The notes: a model not told the origin generated them from the letters alone. A stretch of DNA of 64,000 bases from Streptomyces iranensis (GCF_017874715.1 NZ_JAGGLR010000015.1:186001-250000); one strand, 5' to 3'. Shown: positions 51,520 through 60,885, counted from the first letter of the stretch. Numbers and translations are program-made.

Positions 51520-54290
51520 CGGGCGCCCCACGGGCGCGGGCCACCGGCCCGCTGCTGCTGGGCGTGCGGCACCACGGTCCCGGGTCGGCGCGTGCGGTGC
51601 GGGCCGCGCTGGAGGCGTGCCCACCGCGCGTGGTGCTGATCGAGGGGCCGCCGGAGGCGGACGCGATCGTGGGGCTCGCCGCCGAGAAGGACATGCGTCC
51701 GCCGATCGCGCTGCTCGCCCATGCCGCGGACGATCCGGGGCGCGCCGGGTTCTGGCCGCTGGCCGGGTTCTCCCCGGAGTGGGCGGCCATCCAGTGGGCG
51801 CTGGCCCATGAGGTTCCGGTGCGGTTCATCGATCTCCCGGCGGCCAACTCGCTGGCCATGGCGGCGAAGAAGCCCCCGGCGGCCGTGCCCGCCCCGGCTG
51901 GTCCGTCCGATCCAGCCGGTTCCCCGGCCCCGGCTGGACCGCATGGCCCGGCGGTCGAGCCCGCCCCGGCGGCGGAGCCTGTCCCGGCCGGTCCGGCGGA
52001 CCCGGCGACCGTGTCTGCCGAGGCGGCCGCGCCCGACCCGGCCGGTCAGCCCGTTCCGGCGGTCGCGCATGGTCCGGCAGCCGCTCCGGCCGGTCCGGCG
52101 AACCCGCCTGCCCCGCCTGCCCCGCCCGGTCCGGCCGGTCCGGCGGACCAAGCCGACCCGGGTGGTCAAGCGGCTCCGGTCGCCGACCAGGCCGCGCGGA
52201 TGCGTGTCGATCCGCTGGCCGTCCTCTCCGAGGCGGCCGGATACGACGACCCGGAGCGCTGGTGGGAGGACGTCATCGAGCACCGCGGCACCGGCGGCGC
52301 TGAGGCGTTCACGGCCGTGGCGGAGGCCATGGAGGCGCTGCGCGTCGAGTACGGGCACGGCGGGCACGAGGACGACGCGGTGCGCGAGGCCCATATGCGG
52401 CTGCGGCTGCGCGAGGCGCGGCGGGAGTTCGGGGACGAGGTCGCGGTCGTCTGCGGGGCCTGGCACGTACCGGCGCTGGGGGAGCGGACCACCGCGACCG
52501 CCGACCGGAAGCTCCTCAAGGGGCTGCCCAAGGTCAAGACCGAGATCAGCTGGGTGCCGTGGACCCACCGGCGGCTGGCCCGGCACAGCGGATACGGGGC
52601 GGGCATCACCTCGCCCGGCTGGTACGACCATCTCTTCCACGCCCCGGACCGGCCCGTCGAGCGCTGGCTCACCAAGGTCGCCGGGCTGCTGAGGGACGAG
52701 GACTTCGCGGTCTCCTCGGCCCATGTCATCGAGGCCGTAAGGCTCGCCGAGACCCTGGCCGCCATGCGCGGACGCCCGCTCGCCGGGCTCGCCGAGACCC
52801 TCGACGCCGTGAGGGCGGTGATGTGCGACGGCTCGGATGTGCCGATCGCGCTCGTCCAGGACCGGCTTGTGGTCGGCGACATCCTGGGCGAAGTACCCGA
52901 GTCGGCTCCGGCGGTGCCGCTCCAGCGCGATCTGACGCGCACCCAGCGTTCGCTGCGGCTCAAGCCCGAGGCGCCGGAGCGCGAGCTGGAGCTGGACCTG
53001 CGCAAGGAGACCGACGCGGGACGCAGCCGCCTGCTGCACCGGCTGCGGCTCCTCGGGGTCGACTGGGGCACCCCGGTCGTCTCGCGCGGCAGCACCGGCA
53101 CCTTCAGGGAGACCTGGCGGCTGCGGTGGGAGCCGGAGCTGGCGGTGCGGGTCGCCGAGGCGGGGGTGTGGGGGACCACGGTGCTGTCGGCGGCCACCGC
53201 CAAGGCGGAGACCGAGGCCCGGAGCGCCAAGGGGCTCGCCGAGGTGACCGAGCTGGCCGAGCGCTGTCTGCTCGCCGGGCTCTCCGGGGCCCTCCCCGTC
53301 GTGATGCGCTCGCTCGCCGACCGGGCCGCGCTCGACGCGGACGTCGGCCATCTCGCCCAGGCCCTGCCCGCACTGGTGCGCTCGGTGCGCTACGGGGACG
53401 TACGGGGCACCGGCACGGCCGCGCTCGGCGAGGTGGCGGTCGGGCTGGCCGAGCGGATCCTGGTCGGGCTGCTGCCCGCCTGCGTCGGTCTCGACGCCGA
53501 CGGCGCCGCCGAGATGCGCCGCCATATGGAGGCCGTGCACCGGGCCATCGCCCTGCTGTCGGAGACAGAGACGGCCGGGACAGAGACGGCCGGGACAGCG
53601 GCGAGGACAGGGACAGCGGCGAGGACAGGGACAGAGACCGGGGTGCAGCCACACACGCGGACCGACTTGTCGACAACGGACATGTCGACAACGGAGACGC
53701 GGGCGGCCGAGCCCCGCGCCGCCGACGGCCTACGGGCCCGCTGGGCGGCCATGCTGCGCAACCTCGCCGGGCGGGACGGCACCCCCGCCACCCCCGGGCT
53801 GATCCGGGGCCGCGCCGCGCGGCTGCTGCTGGACGACGGCCGGCTCGCCGAGGACGAGGCGGCCCGGCTGATGGGGCTCGCGCTCTCGCCCGGCACCCAG
53901 CCGCCCGAAGCGGCCTCCTGGATCGAGGGGTTCATCGGCGGCAGTGCGGGCGGCGGCATGCTGCTCGTCCACGACGAGCGGCTGCTCGGACTGGTCGACC
54001 GCTGGCTGGTCTCCGTTCCCGCCGAGGCGTTCACCGACGTCCTGCCGCTGTTGCGGCGCACCTTCTCCGCGTACGACACCGGTGTGCGCCGCACCCTGGG
54101 CGAGCTGGTCCGCCGGGGCCCCGCGGCCGACGGGCCCACCGGCGTTGGCGGCCAAGGTGCCCCGGCCGCACCCGGCTTCGGCCCCGGGCTGGACCCGGAC
54201 CGCGCGGCGGCCGTCGTACCGACGGTGCGGCTGCTGCTGGGCCTCGACCCCGCCCCGCACGCCAACGACTCCATGGAGGCAGCCCGATGA
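51516..54290 (+). CDS. DUF5682-like protein of the MoxR/VWA cluster
   Basis: The 924-residue protein begins LLLGVRHHGPGSARAVRAAL and VVLIEGPPEADAIV. With VVCGAWHVPALG near residue 310 this recalls TraB/ChaN-type domains with conserved His and Glu. An Ala/Pro linker (about 120-230) and a Thr/Glu repeat region (about 685-735) separate three globular parts, the last being helical (GMLLVHDERLLGLVDRWLV). It resembles DUF5682 proteins found between MoxR and VWA genes. It is coupled at both ends by ATGA overlaps. Enzymatic activity is unknown. Short tandem repeats lie at about 53566-53700. Confidence 0.85.
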   Translation: MTGAPRARATGPLLLGVRHHGPGSARAVRAALEACPPRVVLIEGPPEADAIVGLAAEKDMRPPIALLAHAADDPGRAGFWPLAGFSPEWAAIQWALAHEVPVRFIDLPAANSLAMAAKKPPAAVPAPAGPSDPAGSPAPAGPHGPAVEPAPAAEPVPAGPADPATVSAEAAAPDPAGQPVPAVAHGPAAAPAGPANPPAPPAPPGPAGPADQADPGGQAAPVADQAARMRVDPLAVLSEAAGYDDPERWWEDVIEHRGTGGAEAFTAVAEAMEALRVEYGHGGHEDDAVREAHMRLRLREARREFGDEVAVVCGAWHVPALGERTTATADRKLLKGLPKVKTEISWVPWTHRRLARHSGYGAGITSPGWYDHLFHAPDRPVERWLTKVAGLLRDEDFAVSSAHVIEAVRLAETLAAMRGRPLAGLAETLDAVRAVMCDGSDVPIALVQDRLVVGDILGEVPESAPAVPLQRDLTRTQRSLRLKPEAPERELELDLRKETDAGRSRLLHRLRLLGVDWGTPVVSRGSTGTFRETWRLRWEPELAVRVAEAGVWGTTVLSAATAKAETEARSAKGLAEVTELAERCLLAGLSGALPVVMRSLADRAALDADVGHLAQALPALVRSVRYGDVRGTGTAALGEVAVGLAERILVGLLPACVGLDADGAAEMRRHMEAVHRAIALLSETETAGTETAGTAARTGTAARTGTETGVQPHTRTDLSTTDMSTTETRAAEPRAADGLRARWAAMLRNLAGRDGTPATPGLIRGRAARLLLDDGRLAEDEAARLMGLALSPGTQPPEAASWIEGFIGGSAGGGMLLVHDERLLGLVDRWLVSVPAEAFTDVLPLLRRTFSAYDTGVRRTLGELVRRGPAADGPTGVGGQGAPAAPGFGPGLDPDRAAAVVPTVRLLLGLDPAPHANDSMEAAR

Positions 54291-55612
54291 CGCACGGCGC
54301 CCCGCACATCGACGCCGACCCGCACATCGACGCCGACCCGCACGGCGGCGCCGACCCGCACGGCGACTCCGCCTCCAACCATGAGAGCTCCCAGGGCGCC
54401 CGCCCCCAGACCGACCAGGAACGGCTGCGGCGCTGGCGGCTGGCGCTCGGGGGCCAGGCCGCCGACGGCACCGGCTGTTCGCTCAGCGGGGCCGACGCCG
54501 CCATGGATCGCACGCTCGAGGCCCTCTACGGCTCCGGAGGCGGCGACGGCGCAGGCGGCAGCGGCACGGCCGTCGGGCGCAGCGGCGGCTCCCAGGGTGC
54601 CGGGGGCGGCGCGCGCTCCGGCGGACTCGGCGGCTCCGCGCCCCAGGTGGCCCGCTGGCTCGGCGACATCCGTACGTACTTCCCCACCTCCGTGGTCCAG
54701 GTCATGCAGCGCGACGCCATCGACCGGCTGGGGCTGTCCGCCCTGCTGCTGGAGCCGGAGATGCTGGAGGCCGTGGAGGCGGACGTCCATCTTGTGGGCA
54801 CCCTGCTGTCCCTCAACAAGGCCATGCCGGAGACGACCAAGAACACCGCTCGGGCCGTCGTCCGTAAGGTCGTCGAGGATCTGGAGAAGCGGCTGGCCAC
54901 CCGCACCCGCGCCACCCTCACCGGAGCGCTCGACCGCTCCGCCCGGATCAGCCGCCCGCGCCACCGGGACATCGACTGGGACCGCACCATCCGGGCCAAC
55001 CTCAAGAACTACCTGCCCGACCACCGGACGGTCGTCCCCGAGCGGCTCATCGGATACGGGCGGGCGGCCCGCGGGGTGAAGAAGGACGTGGTGCTGTGCG
55101 TCGACCAGTCGGGGTCGATGGCCGCGTCCGTGGTCTACGCCTCGGTCTTCGGTGCCGTGCTCGCCTCGATGCGCTCCCTCGCCACCCGACTGGTCGTCTT
55201 CGACACCTCCGTGGTCGACCTGACCGAGGAGCTCGACGATCCGGTGGACGTCCTCTTCGGCACCCAACTCGGCGGTGGCACCGACATCAACCGCGCGCTG
55301 GCCTACTGCCAGTCGCAGATCACCCGCCCCGCCGACACCGTGGTCGTCCTCATCAGCGACCTCTACGAGGGCGGCATACGCGAGGAGATGCTGGGCCGGG
55401 TCGCCGCGATGAAGGCGTCCGGGGTGCAGTTCGTGACGCTGCTCGCGCTGTCCGACGAGGGGGCGCCGAGCTACGACCGCGAGCACGCGGCGGCACTCGC
55501 CGCGCTGGGCGCGCCCGCCTTCGCCTGTACCCCCGATCTCTTCCCGGACGTGATGGCCGCGGCCATCGAACGACGCCAACTGCCTATACCGGACATGGCG
55601 ATGCATCAGTGA
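54287..55612 (+). CDS. VWA-domain protein, MoxR partner
   Basis: The 441-residue protein has an N-terminal His/Asp repeat (DPHIDADPHIDADPHGG) and a Gly-rich linker (about 85-115). A helical middle (LEKRLATRTRATLTGALDRSAR) leads to a C-terminal von Willebrand factor A domain with intact MIDAS DQSGSM near 273, a Thr in GGGTDINRAL and Asp in LISDLYEGG. MoxR-VWA pairs generally act together as chaperones or chelatases. It is the last gene of the operon; its ATG overlaps the preceding stop. The His/Asp repeats could bind metal. Confidence 0.93.
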   Translation: MTHGAPHIDADPHIDADPHGGADPHGDSASNHESSQGARPQTDQERLRRWRLALGGQAADGTGCSLSGADAAMDRTLEALYGSGGGDGAGGSGTAVGRSGGSQGAGGGARSGGLGGSAPQVARWLGDIRTYFPTSVVQVMQRDAIDRLGLSALLLEPEMLEAVEADVHLVGTLLSLNKAMPETTKNTARAVVRKVVEDLEKRLATRTRATLTGALDRSARISRPRHRDIDWDRTIRANLKNYLPDHRTVVPERLIGYGRAARGVKKDVVLCVDQSGSMAASVVYASVFGAVLASMRSLATRLVVFDTSVVDLTEELDDPVDVLFGTQLGGGTDINRALAYCQSQITRPADTVVVLISDLYEGGIREEMLGRVAAMKASGVQFVTLLALSDEGAPSYDREHAAALAALGAPAFACTPDLFPDVMAAAIERRQLPIPDMAMHQ

Positions 55613-55780
55613 TCCGGGGCTTGCGCCGACCCCTGTGGGTCGTGCAAGGATCATCCCCGTCGCCCAGGACATGAATCCAGCCATCCGGTTGGCGATGTCG
55701 TCCTGTTCTGGCGGCCCACAAGCCATATCGCCACGCTTACGTGCCCGTTGTACGACTCGTACTCAGGGAAGGCCCCGCTC

Positions 55781-56656
55781 GTGTCTGTCACGTCCGCCAT
55801 GCCTGTCGCCGTGCGCCTGCCGCGCACGGTGGCCGCGCGGCGGGCGCTGCTGGCGGCGCTCTTCCTCGGTGGCTTCCTCGCCCTGGCGTTCCTCTTCGGC
55901 GGCAGCGCTCACGCCGCCGAGCGGAGCGATCAGGGCGGGGCCACCGGCGCGTCGGCCGACCGCTCCAACGCGTCCCGGCTGCTCGACCCCTCGGGTGTCG
56001 AGCGGGCGCGGCGGCAGGTGGAGCGGCACGCACCGCCCGTGGTGGCGCGTACCACTGACACGGCGGAGGACGTCGTACGGGAGACCGTGCGGCCCATCCA
56101 GGAGCCGGTCGAGCGGCAGGCGCAGAAGATCACCAAGCCGATAGACGACCTGGTCGGCGGCGCCACCAGCGGCGAACTGCCGGTGCGCCTTCCCGAGGTC
56201 GGCATCGGTGACGCGATCGGCATGGGCCCCCAGGGCTCCGCGGCGCACCACGGCCCGGCCGCCGAGCACCACGCGGCCAAGGCCGAGTCGGCGACCGTGC
56301 ACAAGGCGGCGCCCGCGGCGCCGGAGCCGATGGGGCCCGGGGCACCCGCCCAGGCCGTCATCGCGCACTACGACACGGCCGTTTCCCACGACGGGCACGG
56401 GCCCGTCGTCCGGGCGGCCGTCTCCGGCACCGGTCCGGACGGTGGCGCCCCGGCGCCGCTGCCCCTTCCGCGGTCCCCGCTCGGGGCCACCTCCCAGTAC
56501 ACCGGCGACAGCGGCGCTTCCCGTGGTGGGAACACCCAGGCCGCTCTTCCGCCGTCCGGCGTGCCGTCCTTCGGGCTGAAGCCCGGTACGGTCCGCGCGG
56601 AGAGCTCGGCGCCGACGCGCGAGCGGTTCAACGAAGTCCTCGAATTCCCCGGCTAG
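55781..56656 (+). CDS. Secreted or membrane-anchored low-complexity protein
   Basis: The 291-residue protein has a signal peptide or anchor (about 22-48, AARRALLAALFLGGFLALAFLFGGSAHA). A region of amphipathic helix follows (DVVRETVRPIQEPVERQAQKITKPIDDLV), then a disordered His/Ala/Gly/Pro-rich C-terminus. GTG 55781 is preceded by AGGGAAGG; a TTG at 55748 is less likely. I do not recognise the family. The following gene has related DxVTxxV/PxxDL-type repeats, so both may be envelope proteins expressed together. Confidence 0.75.
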   Translation: MSVTSAMPVAVRLPRTVAARRALLAALFLGGFLALAFLFGGSAHAAERSDQGGATGASADRSNASRLLDPSGVERARRQVERHAPPVVARTTDTAEDVVRETVRPIQEPVERQAQKITKPIDDLVGGATSGELPVRLPEVGIGDAIGMGPQGSAAHHGPAAEHHAAKAESATVHKAAPAAPEPMGPGAPAQAVIAHYDTAVSHDGHGPVVRAAVSGTGPDGGAPAPLPLPRSPLGATSQYTGDSGASRGGNTQAALPPSGVPSFGLKPGTVRAESSAPTRERFNEVLEFPG

Positions 56657-56754
56657 GGCAGACCTCACCCCCGTCTGTTGAGACCTGCCGCGCGGGGGCG
56701 GGTCAGGTCTACCCGTCCGAAACCCCTCTTGACTTTCGAAGGACTTCCTCCACC

Positions 56755-58251
56755 ATGCGCAACAACCTTCGCCGCTCCATCCTCGTAGCCGCTGCCGCCA
56801 CCGGTATCTGGGCCCTCGGCTCGGCCGCCGCCTCCGCCGCCGAGAACCCGGCCGTTCCCTCCACCGACGGTGTCACCAGCACCGTGGACGGCGTGACCAA
56901 GACGGTCGACGGTGTGACCGGCGGCGTGGCCGACACCTCCAAGGTGACCGACACCGCGAAGAAGACCGTGGACGGCGCCGCCTCCACCGTCGACGGCGTC
57001 ACCGCCCCGGTGCGGGACCGCGTCCCCGGCGCCGAGAACCTGCCGCGGGTCTCGGATGTCACCAAGAACGTCGAGCACACCACCGACGGCCTGACCGGCG
57101 ACGTCGCCGGCAAGCCGGACAAGGTCGTCAAGAAGGCCCACAAGGCCGTCAAGGGCGTCGAGAAGACCGTCAAGAAGACCACCGACCTCGACCTGCCCAC
57201 CGGCGAGGTCCCCGGCGTCGTGCCCAGCCTGCCCGGTCTCGGCTCGCTGCCGACCCTGCCCGACACCTCCACGCTGCCCACCGGCTCGCTGCCGAACGTC
57301 GACGGCGTCACGGGCGGGCTGCCCACCGAGCTCCCCGCCACCCCGAAGCTGCCCACCGCCCCGGGCTCGGCCAATGACCTGCTCGCCTCCCTCTCCGGCG
57401 CCGGCATCCGCCCGGAGGAGCTGACTGGCAAGGTCCAGGGTGTCGTCGGCACCACCAGGCCGGTCGTCGACGGTGTGGCCTCGGACGTGCTGCCGCCCGC
57501 CGTGTACCGCCTCGTGGTCAAGGTCGTCCCGGTCGCCGAGCGGACCGTGGGTGACACCGGTGCGCTGGCCGACGACGCCGTGGCCCGCACCACCCCGTAC
57601 GCGGACGTCGTGACCGGCAGCGCCGAGGGCTTCGCGCTGGGCACCGCCTCCAACGTGGTTCCGGCCGCCCAGGACACCGTCGACCGCCTGGTGCCGGTCG
57701 TGGTGAGCGTGCCGTCCACCGCCGTGCCGTTCGCGCAGGACGTGGCGGGCACCACCGTGCCGTTCGCCCACGGACTGGCCACCGGCGTGGTCGCGAACGC
57801 CCAGACCACCGTGGGGAACGCCAAGGACGGCGCGCTGAGCCTGCTCCCGGCGGTGCCCACCGACCTGACCGACGTCGCCAACATCCCGGCCCTCCCGGTG
57901 CTGCCGGCCGACCTGCCGCAGCTCCCGGCCGACCTGCCGACCGTCCCGGCCGACCTCCCGCAGGTCCCCGCCGAGCTCCCGCAGCTCCCGGCCGACCTGC
58001 CGCAGGTTCCGGCTGAGCTGCCCCAGCTCCCGGCCGACCTGCCGCAGCTCCCCGCGGACCTGCCGACCGTCCCGGCCGACCTGCCGCAGCTGCCCACCGA
58101 CCTGCCGCAGCTCCCGACCGTCCCGGCCGACCTGCCCCAGCTGCCGGCCGACCTCCCGCAGGTTCCGGCGGACCTCCCGCAGGTTCCGGCGGACCTGCCC
58201 TCCGTGCCGGTCCAGCTGCCGACCGTTCCGGGCACGCTTCCGACCGTCTGA
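56755..58251 (+). CDS. Secreted repeat protein ending in LPADLPQ heptads
   Basis: The 498-residue protein has a signal peptide (to SAAASA). The N-terminal region has DGVT-type repeats (TDGVTSTVDGVTKTVDGVT), the middle domain is helical (about 220-370), and about 16 heptads of the form (L/V)PADLP(Q/T) run to the C-terminus. There is no sortase motif or TM segment, so it is probably exported and wall-associated. No family is recognised. GAAGGA lies upstream of ATG 56755. A hairpin AGACCTG/CAGGTCT (56681-56710) in the preceding gap may terminate the upstream gene. Confidence 0.82.
   Translation: MRNNLRRSILVAAAATGIWALGSAAASAAENPAVPSTDGVTSTVDGVTKTVDGVTGGVADTSKVTDTAKKTVDGAASTVDGVTAPVRDRVPGAENLPRVSDVTKNVEHTTDGLTGDVAGKPDKVVKKAHKAVKGVEKTVKKTTDLDLPTGEVPGVVPSLPGLGSLPTLPDTSTLPTGSLPNVDGVTGGLPTELPATPKLPTAPGSANDLLASLSGAGIRPEELTGKVQGVVGTTRPVVDGVASDVLPPAVYRLVVKVVPVAERTVGDTGALADDAVARTTPYADVVTGSAEGFALGTASNVVPAAQDTVDRLVPVVVSVPSTAVPFAQDVAGTTVPFAHGLATGVVANAQTTVGNAKDGALSLLPAVPTDLTDVANIPALPVLPADLPQLPADLPTVPADLPQVPAELPQLPADLPQVPAELPQLPADLPQLPADLPTVPADLPQLPTDLPQLPTVPADLPQLPADLPQVPADLPQVPADLPSVPVQLPTVPGTLPTV
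57901..58245. repeat. 21-bp coding repeats (LPADLPQ heptads)
   Basis: Ten heptads (57901-58110), a three-residue remnant LPT (58111-58119), four more clear heptads and two degenerate ones fill the gene end. Variation is mostly Leu/Val at position 1 and Gln/Thr at position 7, plus Asp/Glu and Ala/Thr exchanges. Confidence 0.92.
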
Positions 58252-58333
58252 TCGCTCCGGCGGGCGTCAGGCAGTCAGGCCGTGAAGGCCATGCAGGCTG
58301 CAAAACCGTAAAACCGTAAGGCAAGCGTCGTCG

Positions 58334-58369
58334 ACCGGGCAGCCCTCGTTGGGGAGGGGGCTGCCCGGT
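58334..58369 (+). terminator. Terminator after the repeat-protein gene
   Basis: ACCGGGCAGCCC (58334-58345) pairs perfectly with GGGCTGCCCGGT (58358-58369), 12-base loop, followed by TGTCGTAC. It lies 82 bases past the stop. Confidence 0.75.
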
Positions 58370-58403
58370 TGTCGTACGGAGATAGATGGAAACGGTCGCG
58401 ATC

Positions 58404-58419
58404 TGTGACCGTAATCACC
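58404..58419. promoter_or_regulatory. CRP/FNR-like operator upstream of sucCD
   Basis: TGTGA-CCGTAA-TCACC matches the CRP consensus TGTGA-N6-TCACA at nine of ten positions, and its core GTGA/TCAC is a perfect inverted repeat. It lies 180 bases before the sucC start. A further TGTGA occurs at 58427. Confidence 0.5.
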
Positions 58420-58598
58420 GCTCCAGTGTGATCTGCGATTTAGGGCCGCACGGCCCACGGAGATAACCTGCGAGACGGACATGCCGCGTACCCGGCGAAC
58501 GTGTGCCGCCCTCGTTAAAGATCGCGTCCTCACGCTGCCCCCGCGGCACGCCCGCGCAGATAACGACCGCGATATCCATGGAAAAGGGACGGACGCGC

Positions 58599-59771
58599 GT
58601 GGACCTGTTCGAATACCAGGCGAGGGACCTCTTCGCCAAGCACGGTGTACCGGTGCTGGCCGGTGAAGTCATCGACACGCCTGAGGCGGCGCGCGGGGTG
58701 GCCGAGCGCCTGGGCGGCCGCGCGGTCGTCAAGGCGCAGGTCAAGGTTGGCGGCCGCGGTAAGGCGGGCGGCGTCAAGCTGGCCTCCGACCCGGCCGACG
58801 CCGTGGAGAAGGCGACCCAGATCCTGGGCATGGACATCAAGGGCCACACGGTCCAGAAGGTGATGCTCGCCCAGACCGCGGACATCAAGGAGGAGTACTA
58901 CGTCTCCTTCCTGCTGGACCGCACCAACCGCACCTTCCTCGCCATGGCCTCCGTCGAGGGCGGTGTGGAGATCGAGGCCGTCGCGGAGCAGAACCCCGAG
59001 GCGCTCGCCAAGATCCCGGTGGACGCCATCGAGGGCGTGACCCAGGAGAAGGCCGCCGAGATCGTCGCCGCCGCGAAGTTCCCGGCCGAGATCGCGGACC
59101 AGGTCGTCGCGGTCCTGCAGAAGCTGTGGACCGTCTTCATCAAGGAAGACGCCCTGCTCGTCGAGGTCAACCCGCTGGTCAAGACCGAAGACGGCAAGGT
59201 CATCGCGCTGGACGGCAAGGTCTCCCTGGACGAGAACGCCGCCTTCCGGCAGCCGGAGCACGAGGCGCTCGAGGACAAGGCCGCGGCCAACCCGCTCGAG
59301 GCGGCCGCCAAGGCCAAGGGCCTCAACTACGTCAAGCTCGACGGCGAGGTCGGCATCATCGGCAACGGCGCGGGGCTGGTCATGTCCACCCTCGACGTCG
59401 TCGCCTACGCGGGCGAGACCCACGGCAACGTCAAGCCCGCCAACTTCCTCGACATCGGTGGTGGCGCCTCCGCCGAGGTGATGGCCAACGGTCTCGAGAT
59501 CATCCTCGGCGACCCGGACGTCAAGTCGGTCTTCGTCAACGTCTTCGGCGGCATCACCGCCTGTGACGCGGTCGCCAACGGCATCGTCCAGGCCCTGGAG
59601 CTGCTGAAGTCCAAGGGCGAGGACGTCAGCAAGCCGCTGGTCGTGCGCCTCGACGGCAACAACGCGGAGCTGGGTCGCAAGATCCTCACCGACGCCAACC
59701 ACCCGCTTGTTCAGCAGGTGGACACCATGGACGGCGCGGCCGAGCGTGCCGCCGAGCTGGCTGCGAAGTAA
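58599..59771 (+). CDS. sucC: Succinyl-CoA synthetase beta subunit
   Basis: SucC with SucD converts succinyl-CoA to succinate and a nucleoside triphosphate in the TCA cycle. The 390-residue ATP-grasp protein shows LFEYQARDLFAKHGVPV, VKAQVKVGGRGKAGGV, EINPL-type VEVNPLVKTEDG, and ligase-region motifs GNGAGLVMSTLDVV and NFLDIGGGA. The length is normal. GTG 58599 was chosen because AAGGGA lies nine bases upstream and homologues begin VDLFEYQ; an ATG at 58578 would add seven residues. sucD follows after 21 bases. Confidence 0.97.
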   Translation: MDLFEYQARDLFAKHGVPVLAGEVIDTPEAARGVAERLGGRAVVKAQVKVGGRGKAGGVKLASDPADAVEKATQILGMDIKGHTVQKVMLAQTADIKEEYYVSFLLDRTNRTFLAMASVEGGVEIEAVAEQNPEALAKIPVDAIEGVTQEKAAEIVAAAKFPAEIADQVVAVLQKLWTVFIKEDALLVEVNPLVKTEDGKVIALDGKVSLDENAAFRQPEHEALEDKAAANPLEAAAKAKGLNYVKLDGEVGIIGNGAGLVMSTLDVVAYAGETHGNVKPANFLDIGGGASAEVMANGLEIILGDPDVKSVFVNVFGGITACDAVANGIVQALELLKSKGEDVSKPLVVRLDGNNAELGRKILTDANHPLVQQVDTMDGAAERAAELAAK

Positions 59772-59792
59772 GGGACGAGGTCACCAGAAACC

Positions 59793-60677
59793 ATGGCTAT
59801 CTTCCTCACCAAGGAAAGCAAGGTCATCGTCCAGGGGATGACCGGGTCCGAGGGGCAGAAGCACACCCGTCGGATGCTTGCCTCGGGCACCAACATCGTC
59901 GGCGGTGTGAACCCGCGCAAGGCCGGCACCACCGTGGACTTCGACGGCTCCGAGATCCCGGTCTTCGGCTCCGTCAAGGAGGCCATCGAGGCCACCGGCG
60001 CCGATGTCACGGTCATCTTCGTCCCGGAGAAGTTCACCAAGAGCGCGGTCATCGAGGCGATCGACGCCGAGATTCCGCTCGCCGTGGTGATCACCGAGGG
60101 CATCGCGGTCCACGACTCGGCGAACTTCTGGGCCTACGCGGGCAAGAAGGGCAACAAGACGCGCATCATCGGCCCGAACTGCCCGGGTCTGATCACGCCG
60201 GGTCAGTCCAACGCGGGCATCATCCCGGCCGACATCACCAAGCCCGGCCGGATCGGTCTGGTGTCGAAGTCCGGCACGCTGACCTACCAGATGATGTACG
60301 AGCTGCGGGACATCGGCTTCTCGTCCTGCGTGGGCATCGGCGGTGACCCGATCATCGGCACCACCCACATCGACGCCCTCGCCGCCTTCGAGGCCGACCC
60401 CGACACCGACCTGATCGTGATGATCGGCGAGATCGGCGGCGACGCCGAGGAGCGGGCCGCGGACTTCATCAAGGCCAACGTCACCAAGCCGGTCGTCGGC
60501 TATGTGGCGGGCTTCACCGCCCCCGAGGGCAAGACGATGGGCCACGCGGGTGCCATCGTCTCCGGTTCCTCCGGCACCGCCCAGGCCAAGAAGGAGGCCC
60601 TCGAGGCCGCGGGTGTGGAGGTCGGCAAGACCCCGTCCGAGACCGCGCGCCTGGCGCGCGCCGCGCTGGCCGGCTGA
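59793..60677 (+). CDS. sucD: Succinyl-CoA synthetase alpha subunit
   Basis: The 294-residue subunit binds CoA and carries the phosphohistidine. It has GMTGSEGQKHTRRML (CoA-binding fold), GPNCPGLITP, SKSGTLTYQMMYEL, GEIGGDAEERAADF and the active-site His251 in GHAGAIVSGSSGTAQAK. The length matches the family. It is co-transcribed with sucC and ends at a strong terminator hairpin. Confidence 0.98.
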   Translation: MAIFLTKESKVIVQGMTGSEGQKHTRRMLASGTNIVGGVNPRKAGTTVDFDGSEIPVFGSVKEAIEATGADVTVIFVPEKFTKSAVIEAIDAEIPLAVVITEGIAVHDSANFWAYAGKKGNKTRIIGPNCPGLITPGQSNAGIIPADITKPGRIGLVSKSGTLTYQMMYELRDIGFSSCVGIGGDPIIGTTHIDALAAFEADPDTDLIVMIGEIGGDAEERAADFIKANVTKPVVGYVAGFTAPEGKTMGHAGAIVSGSSGTAQAKKEALEAAGVEVGKTPSETARLARAALAG

Positions 60678-60694
60678 CGCCGCCACGGCTCGAT

Positions 60695-60736
60695 GCCGCG
60701 GGCCCGTACCACCCCATGGTGGTGCGGGCCCGCGGC
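60695..60736 (+). terminator. Terminator of the sucCD operon
   Basis: A 19-bp stem with one G-T pair (60695-60713 with 60718-60736, core GCCGCGGGCCCG, loop CCAT) begins 17 bases past sucD. Confidence 0.88.
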
Positions 60737-60885
60737 GTTCCCGGGCGACGGATACCCGGGCGGAACACGGCAAGCCACCTATCCGTCCCGTCGCGTCATA
60801 AAAGACGCATAAGCAGACTAGCCGCGACACGGCGACCAAACCCTTGATGTAGGGATGAAACGGCTGTTATTGGCAGCATGGTCGT

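Larger units (their letters stand above)
58252..58598. other. Non-coding region upstream of sucC
   Basis: The 347 bases hold the terminator of the repeat protein (58334-58369), a CRP-like site (58404-58419) and AT-richer leader sequence. No gene is supported. Confidence 0.6.

Noticed and set aside
52559..55612. 1017-codon plus-strand frame across the DUF5682-like and VWA genes
   Set aside because: Only its last 441 codons are the VWA protein; the upstream part is the +1 shadow of the DUF5682-like gene with Arg/Gly/Ala composition.
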